A stretch of 35,233 nucleotides of DNA from assembly GCA_002842985.1 (NCBI GenBank), contig PHEQ01000030.1:3756-38988 (forward strand), written 5' to 3'. The translations under genes and the position numbers were made by a program. Numbering within the stretch: position 1 is the stretch's first letter; every line of letters begins with the position of its first letter. Below the pieces are notes generated by a model that was not told the origin of the DNA, made no database searches, and was given only the letters and a program-made list of their open reading frames with translations. The DNA comes from Alphaproteobacteria bacterium HGW-Alphaproteobacteria-1. Lineage in GTDB: Bacteria; Pseudomonadota; Alphaproteobacteria; Rhodobacterales; Rhodobacteraceae. This document shows positions 26,044-33,061 of the stretch, one piece after another.

Positions 26044-26577
26044 TCACGCCCTCCTGTATGGGCGCAGCAGATCGCCCGCGCCTGAGTTTTGCATTGCCCG
26101 CGCCATCCATGCCGGGTTGCGCTGATAGCTCTCCTCGATCGCGCCACCCATGCCGACCGAATACGAGGATACGCCCGCTCGATCCGAGGCGTCGGCCATA
26201 TAACCGGCCAGCCTGATAAACGCCTCGCTCACCGCCGCTGGAACCGTGCCGCCGCCCACGTCCGCCTTGATCCGGTAGGGGCCATCACCGGCCAGCACAA
26301 CGCCGCCCATGAAGGATGCATCAAGGCTGGCCGTGATCCAGCCCACGCCGTCCCAGACCTCTTGCGCCGTGATCGTCGCGGGGGTCAGATCGGGCACAAA
26401 CTCGCCCGGCCCCTGCACCGTCCATATCACCTCTCGCGTGGTCCAGCGGTGCGCGATGTAACTTTCGATCCGTTGCCAGATCATGTCAGCGTCGAGCGCC
26501 GCCGCCGCACCCGACAAACCATCTGGCGTTGCGGGATAGCTGGCCGGGATCGCCTCTTGTCGCTTGAGAATATCCAT
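26044..26577 (-). CDS. Head-tail adaptor (gp6-like connector)
   Basis: A protein of 177 residues starting at ATG 26577. Residues 50-130 contain WTVQGPGEFVPDLTPATITA, GGVVLAGDGPYRIKADVGGG and VPAAVSEAFIRLAGYMAD, and the end reads ESYQRNPAWMARAMQNSGAG. This is the pattern of the small adaptors that sit between portal and tail in Rhodobacterales prophages. ATG 26577 overlaps the protease stop (TGATG) and has GAGG upstream. GTG 26586 is the alternative. In a satellite, this protein would give the docking surface for a helper tail. Confidence 0.7.
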   Translation of the reverse strand: MDILKRQEAIPASYPATPDGLSGAAAALDADMIWQRIESYIAHRWTTREVIWTVQGPGEFVPDLTPATITAQEVWDGVGWITASLDASFMGGVVLAGDGPYRIKADVGGGTVPAAVSEAFIRLAGYMADASDRAGVSSYSVGMGGAIEESYQRNPAWMARAMQNSGAGDLLRPYRRA

Positions 26578-27179
26578 CACCGCCACCTCGCACTGTGATG
26601 CAGGGCAGGCCGGATCACGCCGCCGGGGGTCCAGTTGCGTTTCTGCACCTCGGTTTCGGGGTAGGCCGGGCGGGTGACAAGGCTCAGCTCGAATAGAATA
26701 GCCTCGTTGATCGTGCGAATGATCGCATTGCCCTCTGCCGGGTTTTCCTCCTCCACCGTCTCGGCATTTGGCACGGTCCGCGCGGGCGGAATCCTGAAGC
26801 CGGGACTTATCCCGGCAATCTGCCCCGCCGCCAGTAGCGCCAGAGCATCCCGAACGTGGCTGACCTCTTCCATCTCGGATGCAATATCAGCCGCGAAGGT
26901 GAGCGCCTCGGGGGTATCGGTCAGCGCAAGGGTGCCCGCGCGGCGACTGGCCAATGGCCGATCGAAAGAGTGCCCGACCAGCAGGTGAATATCTGCCTCG
27001 CTCTCGACCGAAAACGAGAACGCCCCCGGCGCGAATTGCTCTTTGCGCGGCCTGCCTGTCCGGCCACCATCCGACAGGACCGCGCGCGAATTGTAGGGGA
27101 AGCGACCGGCAAGCCGGACGCCCCCACCTGACTTGCGACGGATCTCAAGCCCGCCGCCTGCCATGCCACCCCAGAGCAT
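26577..27179 (-). CDS. HK97-family (S78) prohead protease
   Basis: A serine protease of up to 200 residues that cleaves the delta domain of the capsid protein during maturation. VGHSFDRPLASRRAGTLAL carries the catalytic histidine of the S78 family and ILFELSLVTRPAYPETEV carries the catalytic serine in ELSLVTRPAY, its most conserved block. VSHVRDALALLAAGQIAGIS and SPGF are also typical. The ATG at 27179 overlaps the capsid stop (TAATG). A start at 27164 with GGGGTGG upstream is an alternative. Here it follows the capsid gene, whereas in most HK97-type phages it precedes it. Confidence 0.9.
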   Translation of the reverse strand: MLWGGMAGGGLEIRRKSGGGVRLAGRFPYNSRAVLSDGGRTGRPRKEQFAPGAFSFSVESEADIHLLVGHSFDRPLASRRAGTLALTDTPEALTFAADIASEMEEVSHVRDALALLAAGQIAGISPGFRIPPARTVPNAETVEEENPAEGNAIIRTINEAILFELSLVTRPAYPETEVQKRNWTPGGVIRPALHHSARWR

Positions 27180-28438
27180 TATTCAATGCCCGTGATGATT
27201 TCGATCTGAGACCCGCGCGGAACGGTGACATCCGCCGTCACGATCCCGGTGAGCCGCAGCCCGCCCGATTGCGCATCGGTGTAAACGTCGCGGATCAGGT
27301 CGATCCCGCCCCAGATCGCCATGAAGGCCGGGGGAAGCCCGCCCGCCGTGGTGGTCATAACCGCCGTGCTGGCAAGCGGGCTGCCGGTCGGAGCGTCGAG
27401 CGCGTTGGACGTGGTGACGGTGTTCGGCATGGCCTTCGACAGACGATCCCATTCCGTGATGCCGGAGCCGCTATCGAAGATCGCGCCGTCCAGATCGCCC
27501 CAGACCTCGGGGCGCATCAACAGCCGAACATCCGCCGGGCTGGCCGCCGCATTGGCCAGCATGAAGCGAATCGCCGCATCCCGGAACAAGGAATAGGTTG
27601 CCGCCGCCGCTGCATCGGTAGAGGGGATGCCATAGGTTGCCGCGCCGGGGATGATCCCGAGGGGCTGGCCGTTGGCCCCGGAGCCAAGAAACACCGCCTT
27701 ATCAAGCCCCACCTGCATGGCGTTGAGCATGTCGCGCCGCATGGCCGCTTCCAGCCCCGCGCCAGACTGTTTCAGCGCCTTGCGGGACATGCGCAGTTGC
27801 ACCCCGAAGTTGCTATCGGGGGCAAGGCTCTTGTCCACCGTGGTAAAGGCGGTCGGCCCTGCCACGTTGGCAAGCTCGCCATCGGCCCAGCCCGCCGCGA
27901 TGCTCGACGATACCACGGGGTATTCCCGCTCGCCCTGACCGATATTGATGGTCGCAACGCCCATGCGCCCCGCGACAGTCTGCGCAAACAGGCGGTCAAC
28001 AATCGGCATGGTCTGCATCGGGTTCGGAGTGCCGCCCGCGACAGTCTCGCCCGCGCGGGTTTCCAGCATCGCGGCCAGCGGCACGGGAACACCGCGATAA
28101 CCGCCCGCGCTGCGCATCTCCTCGATCACCTCAGCCGTTTTGCCGGTGAAGGCGCGGCCCTCGTCGAGATGGAACACCGCCTGGCGGAGTTCAAAGCCCG
28201 AAACAAGATCATCCCATTCCCGGCCCTCGCGGGTTTCCAGATCGGCCCCGGCCTCGCGGCGCTCTTGATCTTCGCTGACCAGCGCCGCACGATAGCGCAC
28301 CTCTGCCGTGCGATATTCGCGGTCCAAGGATTCCATGCTGCGCACTTCATCCTCGGTCGGCTCGGCCTTGGCTGCCAGCGTGGCCAGCTCTTGCCGGATT
28401 TCAGAGCGGCGAAGCTCCAGTTTCTTCGATTCCAACAT
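27179..28438 (-). CDS. HK97-fold major capsid protein
   Basis: The product has 419 residues. The first 100 or so are charged and helical (MLESKKLELRRSEIRQELAT, EDEVRSMESLDREYRTAEVR): the coiled-coil delta domain that acts as scaffold and is removed by the protease. The core follows with GGYRGVPVPLAAMLETRAGE, VVSSSIAAGWADGEL, QLRMSRKALKQSGAGLEAAM, LGSGANGQPLGII and RLLMRPEVWGDLDG, all typical of the HK97 capsid fold. GAGG lies upstream of ATG 28438. It is preceded by the HNH gene after five bases. Confidence 0.93.
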   Translation of the reverse strand: MLESKKLELRRSEIRQELATLAAKAEPTEDEVRSMESLDREYRTAEVRYRAALVSEDQERREAGADLETREGREWDDLVSGFELRQAVFHLDEGRAFTGKTAEVIEEMRSAGGYRGVPVPLAAMLETRAGETVAGGTPNPMQTMPIVDRLFAQTVAGRMGVATINIGQGEREYPVVSSSIAAGWADGELANVAGPTAFTTVDKSLAPDSNFGVQLRMSRKALKQSGAGLEAAMRRDMLNAMQVGLDKAVFLGSGANGQPLGIIPGAATYGIPSTDAAAAATYSLFRDAAIRFMLANAAASPADVRLLMRPEVWGDLDGAIFDSGSGITEWDRLSKAMPNTVTTSNALDAPTGSPLASTAVMTTTAGGLPPAFMAIWGGIDLIRDVYTDAQSGGLRLTGIVTADVTVPRGSQIEIITGIE

Positions 28439-28443
28439 GCTCT

Positions 28444-28770
28444 TTACCTCGCGTTTGTTGGGTTGGGGTTGGGCTGCATGTCGTGCAGCAGGTCGCGCCA
28501 CGCTTGGCGCTCGGGGGAAAGCTCGGGATGCCCGGCCTCCAGCCGTGTCTTGCGCCCGTGGCACCCGCCACAGAGCGTTTGAAGGTTGGTCAGGTCAAAG
28601 CTCAGATCGGCCCGGTCGCGCACCGGCTTGATGTGATCGACCTCGAGCCGATACCGTGACCCACATTGAACGCAGGCCCAGCCGTCGCGCCGCTTGGCCG
28701 CAAGGCGCAGAGCTGGCCACCGCTTATCGCGGTAGACCTTGGCCCCGTGCCGGTCGTAACGCGGCCTCAT
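28444..28770 (-). CDS. HNH endonuclease of the packaging operon
   Basis: A protein of 108 residues with the HNH site: CVQCGSRYRLEVDHIKPVRD, then DLTNLQTLCGGCHGRKTR. Two CxxC pairs bind zinc and DHIKP holds the catalytic histidine. HNH proteins coded beside the large terminase are required for cos-site cleavage in HK97-like phages and in cos-type PICIs. The ATG overlaps the head-closure stop (ATGA), and the stop lies five bases before the capsid ATG. It implies a cos-type packaging mechanism. Confidence 0.92.
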   Translation of the reverse strand: MRPRYDRHGAKVYRDKRWPALRLAAKRRDGWACVQCGSRYRLEVDHIKPVRDRADLSFDLTNLQTLCGGCHGRKTRLEAGHPELSPERQAWRDLLHDMQPNPNPTNAR

Positions 28771-29099
28771 GTGCGCACCTGCAAGTCATGGAAGCGGGGC
28801 ACCCCGTCCGGTGCGTGCGGTGAAGCCCGGACAATGACATACTCGACGCCGCCGACGATCAGCTTATCCGCCGTTGTCGGGGTGACGCTCAGGCCCTCGA
28901 CGCTCACCAGCGCCCGCAGATCGCCGCTTTGAATGAGCGTTCCGTCGCGCACCTCTTGCGCATAATCGACAACCGCCACCGTGATCGCCGTATCCCCCAC
29001 GGTTTGCACTGGATCCCATGGAGTGCCGATGTTGACAGTCTGGCGCAGCGTGCCCGCCTGCCCGAACCGCTTGATGATCCGCGATGCCGTCTCAGTCAT
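28767..29099 (-). CDS. Head-closure/head-tail joining protein
   Basis: A protein of about 110 residues. The central and C-terminal strands, IQSGDLRALVSVEGLSVTPT and KLIVGGVEYVIVRASPHAPD followed by GVPRFHDLQVRT, match the small beta-barrel head-closure proteins (HK97 gp7/SPP1 gp16 type) that seal the portal. I chose ATG 29099 (ATGA overlap with the terminase stop); ATG 29105 is possible. It is placed directly after terL, not after the adaptor as usual. Confidence 0.7.
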   Translation of the reverse strand: MTETASRIIKRFGQAGTLRQTVNIGTPWDPVQTVGDTAITVAVVDYAQEVRDGTLIQSGDLRALVSVEGLSVTPTTADKLIVGGVEYVIVRASPHAPDGVPRFHDLQVRT

Positions 29100-30631
29100 G
29101 CCCATGCGATACGTCCTCCCCTTGCCGCTGGCCGGGAAAGCATCCGCGCGCCTTGTGCGACGGCCAGCACCGTCGCCGCCGCCGCGTCGATTCTCCCGAG
29201 CGATCTGCCCTTGGCCAGCTTGTGATTGCCCGCCGGATCGACCAGCGTGATCGCGTCCGCAAAGGCAGAGCGCAGCAGCAGCGAAGGCACCGTGCGCACC
29301 TTCTGTTCAAAGAGCGCCCGCCGGAATCCCTCCACGTCCGCCGCGCCGTCGAGCCATCCCATGCCTCGCCAGACACAAGGCACCCGCTCCAGCCCGGCCC
29401 CGCGCAAGGCGTCCACAAACTCGGCATGGCGAAAGCGGTCTCCGACAATCGCCGCCACCGCCTGCCCGTCGAGACGCGCCACCACCGCGCTCAGAAACTT
29501 GTCGAGCGGCACAATGGCCTCGCCCATGGTGATCAGCTCGCCCCGCTCGGCCATCTCCGAATATCGGTTTGACACGCCGTCAGCGGCCCCACGATCCGCA
29601 AGGCCCGGCTGGCCGGGGAATGCCCCCAGCGCCTCCAATCTCGCCGTCTCTGGCCAGTAGAGCGCCGCCGCAGACATGGAGCGGGAACCGCCAAGATCGA
29701 CGCCCAGGACACAAGGCCCGGCCCGCTCGGGCAGAGCATCGGGCGCAACCTCGCAGCTAAGCCATTCATCCGTTGTGATCAGCACCGACCTATCGTCAGA
29801 CGCGACACGCTCATTGCGATTGAGGTTTCGGAAACTGGACAGGGCAGAGCCGCCCCGCGCAATCGCCCGCCGCGCCTGAGCCACCAGCCATTCCGGTGAG
29901 GAACCTATGCCCTCACGCGCGCCGGGGTTGGCCACCAGCAGGCTTTCCAGATCATCCGGGGGCAAGCCCGCCTCGGGCCGGTGCTCTTGCACAAAGGTGC
30001 CAGGTGGCGGCTCATCTAACCAGCGGCTAAAGGTATTCGCATCATCCGGCGCGCTCGTGCTGATAATCAGCGCCCGGCCATCGCGTTTGCCCAAACCGGA
30101 CAGGATCGCGTTTTCGAGATTGTCGCCTTTCTCACGCTCCCATGCCGCCCGCTCATCAAGGATTGCCAGCGTAGGTGCCCCGCCAAGGATCGACTTGCCA
30201 TCCGCCGCGATTACCCGCGCCAGCCCGCCGCCGTTCTCGGCCGTCTCCACTTCCAGCTTGGACCCGCGCCGGATCGTGAATTGCGCTTGCGCATCCTCTG
30301 GCAAGCCCTCGATGAACCCCAAGAGGAATCCGAAAGCGGTCTTGGCTTGGTCGCGGTTGCGCGCCGCAAAGATGATTTCGCGTTTCGGCTGGGGCGCAAT
30401 CTCGCCCATGAGGTGGCCAAGAGCGATGCCCGACGAAAGCGCCGTCTTGGCATTGCCGCGACCGATCGACAGGCACCCGACCGCGCAATCATTCGCAAAG
30501 GCCCCGCGCACAAAGTCTTTCTGAAAACCTGCCAGCCGCAGCTTGCGGCCAGCCCGCCGCCCCTCGGGGACCGTGAGACGTGACAGAAACCGCAGCGCCG
30601 CCGATGCCTCTTTCGATGCCCTAGCCATCAT
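29096..30631 (-). CDS. Large terminase subunit
   Basis: TerL of 511 residues, the ATP-driven DNA packaging motor and nuclease. The Walker A variant is in CLSIGRGNAKTALSSG near residue 55, the Walker B in PTLAILDERAAW near residue 155, and LIISTSAPDDANTF is the coupling motif. The nuclease half has VLGVDLGGSRSMSA with the first metal-binding aspartate and ends with GRSLGRIDAAAATVLA carrying the last one. It is of the HK97-like class. A GGGGGG stretch lies upstream of ATG 30631. No small terminase gene is found next to it. Confidence 0.93.
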   Translation of the reverse strand: MMARASKEASAALRFLSRLTVPEGRRAGRKLRLAGFQKDFVRGAFANDCAVGCLSIGRGNAKTALSSGIALGHLMGEIAPQPKREIIFAARNRDQAKTAFGFLLGFIEGLPEDAQAQFTIRRGSKLEVETAENGGGLARVIAADGKSILGGAPTLAILDERAAWEREKGDNLENAILSGLGKRDGRALIISTSAPDDANTFSRWLDEPPPGTFVQEHRPEAGLPPDDLESLLVANPGAREGIGSSPEWLVAQARRAIARGGSALSSFRNLNRNERVASDDRSVLITTDEWLSCEVAPDALPERAGPCVLGVDLGGSRSMSAAALYWPETARLEALGAFPGQPGLADRGAADGVSNRYSEMAERGELITMGEAIVPLDKFLSAVVARLDGQAVAAIVGDRFRHAEFVDALRGAGLERVPCVWRGMGWLDGAADVEGFRRALFEQKVRTVPSLLLRSAFADAITLVDPAGNHKLAKGRSLGRIDAAAATVLAVAQGARMLSRPAARGGRIAWA

Positions 30632-30860
30632 TTTCCCCCCGAATTTTTTCTGAGAGAGAAAGGAAGACCCCGCTCCGCGACCCTCCCCACGGATGAAAAC
30701 GGGGGCATTGGGACCAGATCGCGCACCACCTCGCGCCGAACAGGTGACGCAGCATCACCACCACCCCACCCCCCTTTAGGGGTGGTGGTGGTGACGCACC
30801 TGTTTTCATGTGTGTTTGCGTCACCCTGCATCACCCCTGTTTTCAGGGTGGTGACGCACA
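30632..30860. repeat. Non-coding palindrome-rich segment, candidate ori and/or cos
   Basis: Two large inverted repeats lie side by side. In the first, AACAGGTG (30739) pairs with CACCTGTT (30797), and inside it CACCACCACCCC (30756) pairs with GGGGTGGTGGTG (30779). In the second, TGCGTCACC (30817) pairs with GGTGACGCA (30850), with CCCTG-TTTT-CAGGG inside. TGACGCA occurs four times in both orientations (30745, 30792, 30817, 30852). The 13-mer GGTGGTGACGCAC recurs exactly 60 bases apart (30787, 30847), and CCTGTTTTCA occurs at 30799 and 30836. No credible ORF is seen. Confidence 0.7.
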
Positions 30861-32042
30861 TCATACGGTTGCCCATTCGCCCACCTCCAATGTCGGGACA
30901 GGCTTGCGGATCGGGCCGATTTTCTCACCCTTCACCAGCGCCCCGGATTTCAGCCACGCCTCGATCATTTTCTTGATGCGCTTGCGGTCCGCCGTGGCGT
31001 CCAGCCCCAGCACCTTGGCCACGGTCACGCCTGCCCAATCGTCGCCTGCCTGATCGGAGTAGCGCAGCCCCCTGCCGTCCAGCGCGCGTTGCACTGACAG
31101 CAGATCATCGACCGACACGCCGTCGAAAGTGTCGGGCCATTCCCAGACCTCGGCCACGCCCACGCTATCGCCGTTGGCCAGATGCACCGACGCCATGCGC
31201 CGCCATACGCGGTTGCCGACCGGGGCAAGGTTTGCCTTGTCTCGGGTTATGGCGAAGTAGGTGGCGGGGTCATCCTGCACCCCGGCCTCGGCTTTCAGAT
31301 CGTCGCTCATCTTGTTGAGCACCCGACCAGACCGCGCCGCCGCCAGAAGGGCAGATGCGCCGCGTCCGCTTTCGGTCGTCGCTTCCTCGCCATTGGTCTT
31401 GCGGGTGTGGTGGACCAGTTCGATTGCGCAGTTGCACCGATCCGCCAGCCGCGCCCATTCCTTTGCCACCAGGTCGATTGCGCCGTTGTCGTTTTCGGAC
31501 GCTTGATGCGATGACACGAAAGGGTCGATCACCAGCACGTCGATTTCCCGTGCCTCGATCTCATCGGCCAGCGCGTCCAGTTCCGGCTTGATGATCTGGA
31601 CGCCCTCACGGGTCTGAATAGCCGTGCTCAAGGCACGCTCCCGGCCCGTGTCCACATAGAGCCGCCCCGCGATTTCCTCGGGGCTGACGTGGTGGTGCTG
31701 CATCGCCGCGATGATGCGCCGATCCATTTCGTCGCGCGGGTCTTCAAGGTTGTAAATCCAGACCTTGAGGCCCTTGGCGGTCCAGTCCCCCAGCAGTTCC
31801 CGCCCGGATGCCATCGCCAGCCCCTCACAGATCGTCAGAGACGATTTGCCGACGCCGCCGGGGGCAACCGTCACCGATACTTGTTTGCGGATCAGGTGAC
31901 GCCCATAGACCCACGGGCGCGGGGGAATGCTGGCCGGATCACGCCAGACAAATTCCGTGGGCAAGCGGTCCCCCCGATCACGGGGAAACTCAGCCCGATG
32001 CTGATCTAGGTGAATTGCCATTTGTGAAAAATCACGCATCAC
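30861..32042 (-). CDS. RepA-like/AAA_25 replication ATPase
   Basis: A RecA-fold ATPase of 393 residues. VTVAPGGVGKSSLTICEGLA at residue 56 is the Walker A, REIDVLVIDPFVSSHQASEN near residue 170 the Walker B, and CAIELVHHTRKTNGEEATTE a sensor-type H-x-x-x-K loop. This is the hexameric helicase group of RSF1010 RepA and AAA_25 proteins, used by many plasmids and satellites to open DNA at an origin. The C-terminal 100 residues may form a winged helix. The start overlaps the upstream gene (ATGA). There is no separate primase gene. The palindrome-rich segment lies just after its stop. Confidence 0.88.
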   Translation of the reverse strand: MMRDFSQMAIHLDQHRAEFPRDRGDRLPTEFVWRDPASIPPRPWVYGRHLIRKQVSVTVAPGGVGKSSLTICEGLAMASGRELLGDWTAKGLKVWIYNLEDPRDEMDRRIIAAMQHHHVSPEEIAGRLYVDTGRERALSTAIQTREGVQIIKPELDALADEIEAREIDVLVIDPFVSSHQASENDNGAIDLVAKEWARLADRCNCAIELVHHTRKTNGEEATTESGRGASALLAAARSGRVLNKMSDDLKAEAGVQDDPATYFAITRDKANLAPVGNRVWRRMASVHLANGDSVGVAEVWEWPDTFDGVSVDDLLSVQRALDGRGLRYSDQAGDDWAGVTVAKVLGLDATADRKRIKKMIEAWLKSGALVKGEKIGPIRKPVPTLEVGEWATV

Positions 32043-32437
32043 GCCGCTTGCCTCCCCTGCACATGGTCAAGGAAAGCCGCTCGCCGCCCGCGCGGCATGG
32101 CTTGGAACGTGGCAAGGCAATAGGCTTCCAGTTCCTCGGGGGACGCTATGTCAGCCCAATATGCCGCCTCATCCATCGGTGAGATGAAAGGCGGTAGCGG
32201 CGCGCCCGCGTCCTGTATGACGGTGTTTGCGACCTCGCGCGCATGGTCCAAGTCAAGCGCCCTCAGCGCCGCCCAAGCGAGTGCCGCGCATTCCTCGGGT
32301 GAAAGCCGCGCCTGCCAGACCGCAGAGGCCGCTTCCCACGTCTCATAGTCGTGCAAGGTGAGCGCATAGCCCAGCATCCGGGTTGCCCCAAGGTGAGGCC
32401 GCTTCATCAGTTTGGAAAAGGATGTGCTTTTGCTCAT
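32039..32437 (-). CDS. Small conserved protein of unknown function, replication operon
   Basis: The product has 132 residues, beginning MSKSTSFSKLMKRPHLGATR, then a helical region with LSPEECAALAWAALRALDLD and a C-terminal half with DEAAYWADIASPEELEAYCL and AMPRGRRAAFLDHVQGRQ. Similar short helical proteins occur upstream of RepA-type genes in Rhodobacterales prophages, but their function is not known to me. Its ATG overlaps the preceding stop and its stop overlaps the next ATG (both ATGA), so all three genes are coupled. Confidence 0.65.
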   Translation of the reverse strand: MSKSTSFSKLMKRPHLGATRMLGYALTLHDYETWEAASAVWQARLSPEECAALAWAALRALDLDHAREVANTVIQDAGAPLPPFISPMDEAAYWADIASPEELEAYCLATFQAMPRGRRAAFLDHVQGRQAA

Positions 32438-32655
32438 GCCGCACCCCCCCGCACCTTGAAGGGGCGTTGCATCCGCGCAGCCGTCTTTTGACCGTGCTCA
32501 ATCGCGGCTTGCTTGTCGCTGAAGCCATAGAGCGCCGTCTTGATCGGGTTCATGCCCTCAATGGGCGTGACCAGCACGACATTGAACCATGATCCGCGCT
32601 TGTTGACGGTGTAGTAGGACGTTGCCGCCGTGGGCAGATGGGTGACGTTGCTCAT
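32434..32655 (-). CDS. Small protein of unknown function, first gene of replication operon
   Basis: The product has 73 residues starting MSNVTHLPTAATSYYTVNKR, followed by GSWFNVVLVTPIEGMNP and a basic C-terminus QKTAARMQRPFKVRG. It might be a small DNA-binding protein, but no motif is decisive. I preferred ATG 32655 to 32670 because a GGGGGG stretch lies at suitable distance upstream. It would be the first gene of the three-gene replication operon. Confidence 0.6.
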   Translation of the reverse strand: MSNVTHLPTAATSYYTVNKRGSWFNVVLVTPIEGMNPIKTALYGFSDKQAAIEHGQKTAARMQRPFKVRGGAA

Positions 32656-32674
32656 ACCAGCGCCCCCCAATGCA

Positions 32675-32778
32675 TTGCCAAGATCGGGAAAAGTGCGGTA
32701 TACTCGGGCAACGAACAGACGCCTTCCACAACGTCTTTAGCCCCGGTTGCGATTGCCGTCGCGCCGGGGTTTTCGTTT
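32675..32778 (+). ncRNA. Candidate short RNA, plus strand, opposite the replication operon
   Basis: TTGCCA (32675) and TATACT (32699) form a good promoter with an 18-base spacer. About 30 bases after the predicted start (near 32711) a hairpin CCCCGG (32741)/CCGGGG (32764) is followed by TTTTCGTTT, a classic terminator. A smaller GACG/CGTC hairpin precedes it. The transcript would be 60-70 bases, contains no ORF, and runs away from the replication operon start at 32655. Its T-run only makes sense on the plus strand, where no gene is present. Confidence 0.5.
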
Positions 32779-32796
32779 GCGCCGGTCAGTTCGGCG

Positions 32797-32849
32797 TTTG
32801 AAACTTTCTCGTTAAGTTCACGGTTTGTCGGGGTGTCTTTTGAAACAGC
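32797..32849 (+). repeat. Arm-type repeat motifs at right end
   Basis: TTTGAAAC at 32797-32804 and TTTTGAAACAGC at 32838-32849 repeat the motifs seen at the left end in the same orientation, 29 bases inside the right attachment site. Confidence 0.6.
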
Positions 32850-32877
32850 ACCCCCTTGTTTCTCTTGGGAAAGAGGC

Positions 32878-32925
32878 CGGATTGCAAATCCGTGTACAGG
32901 AGTTCGATTCTCCTACTCGCCTCCA
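32878..32925 (+). other. Right attachment site (attR), tRNA-Cys 3'-half copy
   Basis: It matches the tRNA-Cys 3' half (22398-22445) at 43 of 48 positions. The five differences include two on each side of the T-stem that preserve pairing (AGGAG/CTCCT here, GGGGG/CCCCC in the complete gene). It is not a working tRNA because the 5' half is missing. Confidence 0.85.
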
Positions 32926-33036
32926 TACAAGATCAACAGCTTGGCGAATTTTTCAGGCGGTGTGCACACGCGCGTCTGAACTTGCTGTTCTTGTTCCCTG
33001 CGCAAGCGCTCGATCACTTGTGAAAAACGTGCATAT

Positions 33037-33052
33037 GCCCGCGTTGTCGGGC
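33037..33052 (-). terminator. Weak hairpin after the aminotransferase gene
   Basis: GCCCG and CGGGC pair around CGTTGT. On the minus strand a short T-run follows after about ten bases. It is a possible weak terminator of the aminotransferase gene. Confidence 0.3.
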
Positions 33053-33061
33053 TGCGGCCGG

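Larger units (their letters stand above)
22398..32925. mobile_element. Complete satellite-type element (cf-PICI-like) in tRNA-Cys
   Basis: The element is bounded by 48-bp direct repeats of the tRNA-Cys 3' half, with five mismatches. It is 10.5 kb long. It holds an integrase, a putative regulator, a replication ATPase and a full set of head and packaging genes (large terminase, head closure, HNH, capsid, protease, adaptor, portal). There are no tail, lysis or lysogeny-repressor genes recognisable. Size and content match capsid-forming phage-inducible chromosomal islands, which make their own heads and take tails from a helper phage. A decayed full prophage is less likely because every gene looks intact and tightly coupled. 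Confidence 0.8.

Noticed and set aside
26954..28582. Long plus-strand ORF of 542 codons in the satellite
   Set aside because: Antisense to protease and capsid genes, which are well supported.
30621..30876. Two short minus-strand ORFs (67 and 82 codons) as a missing small terminase
   Set aside because: They are read through the palindromic repeats, contain Gly/Thr/Pro runs caused by those repeats and lack a helix-turn-helix pattern.
32878..32925. A second tRNA-Cys gene
   Set aside because: Only the 3' half is present, the upstream sequence cannot form the acceptor or D arm; it is an attachment-site copy.
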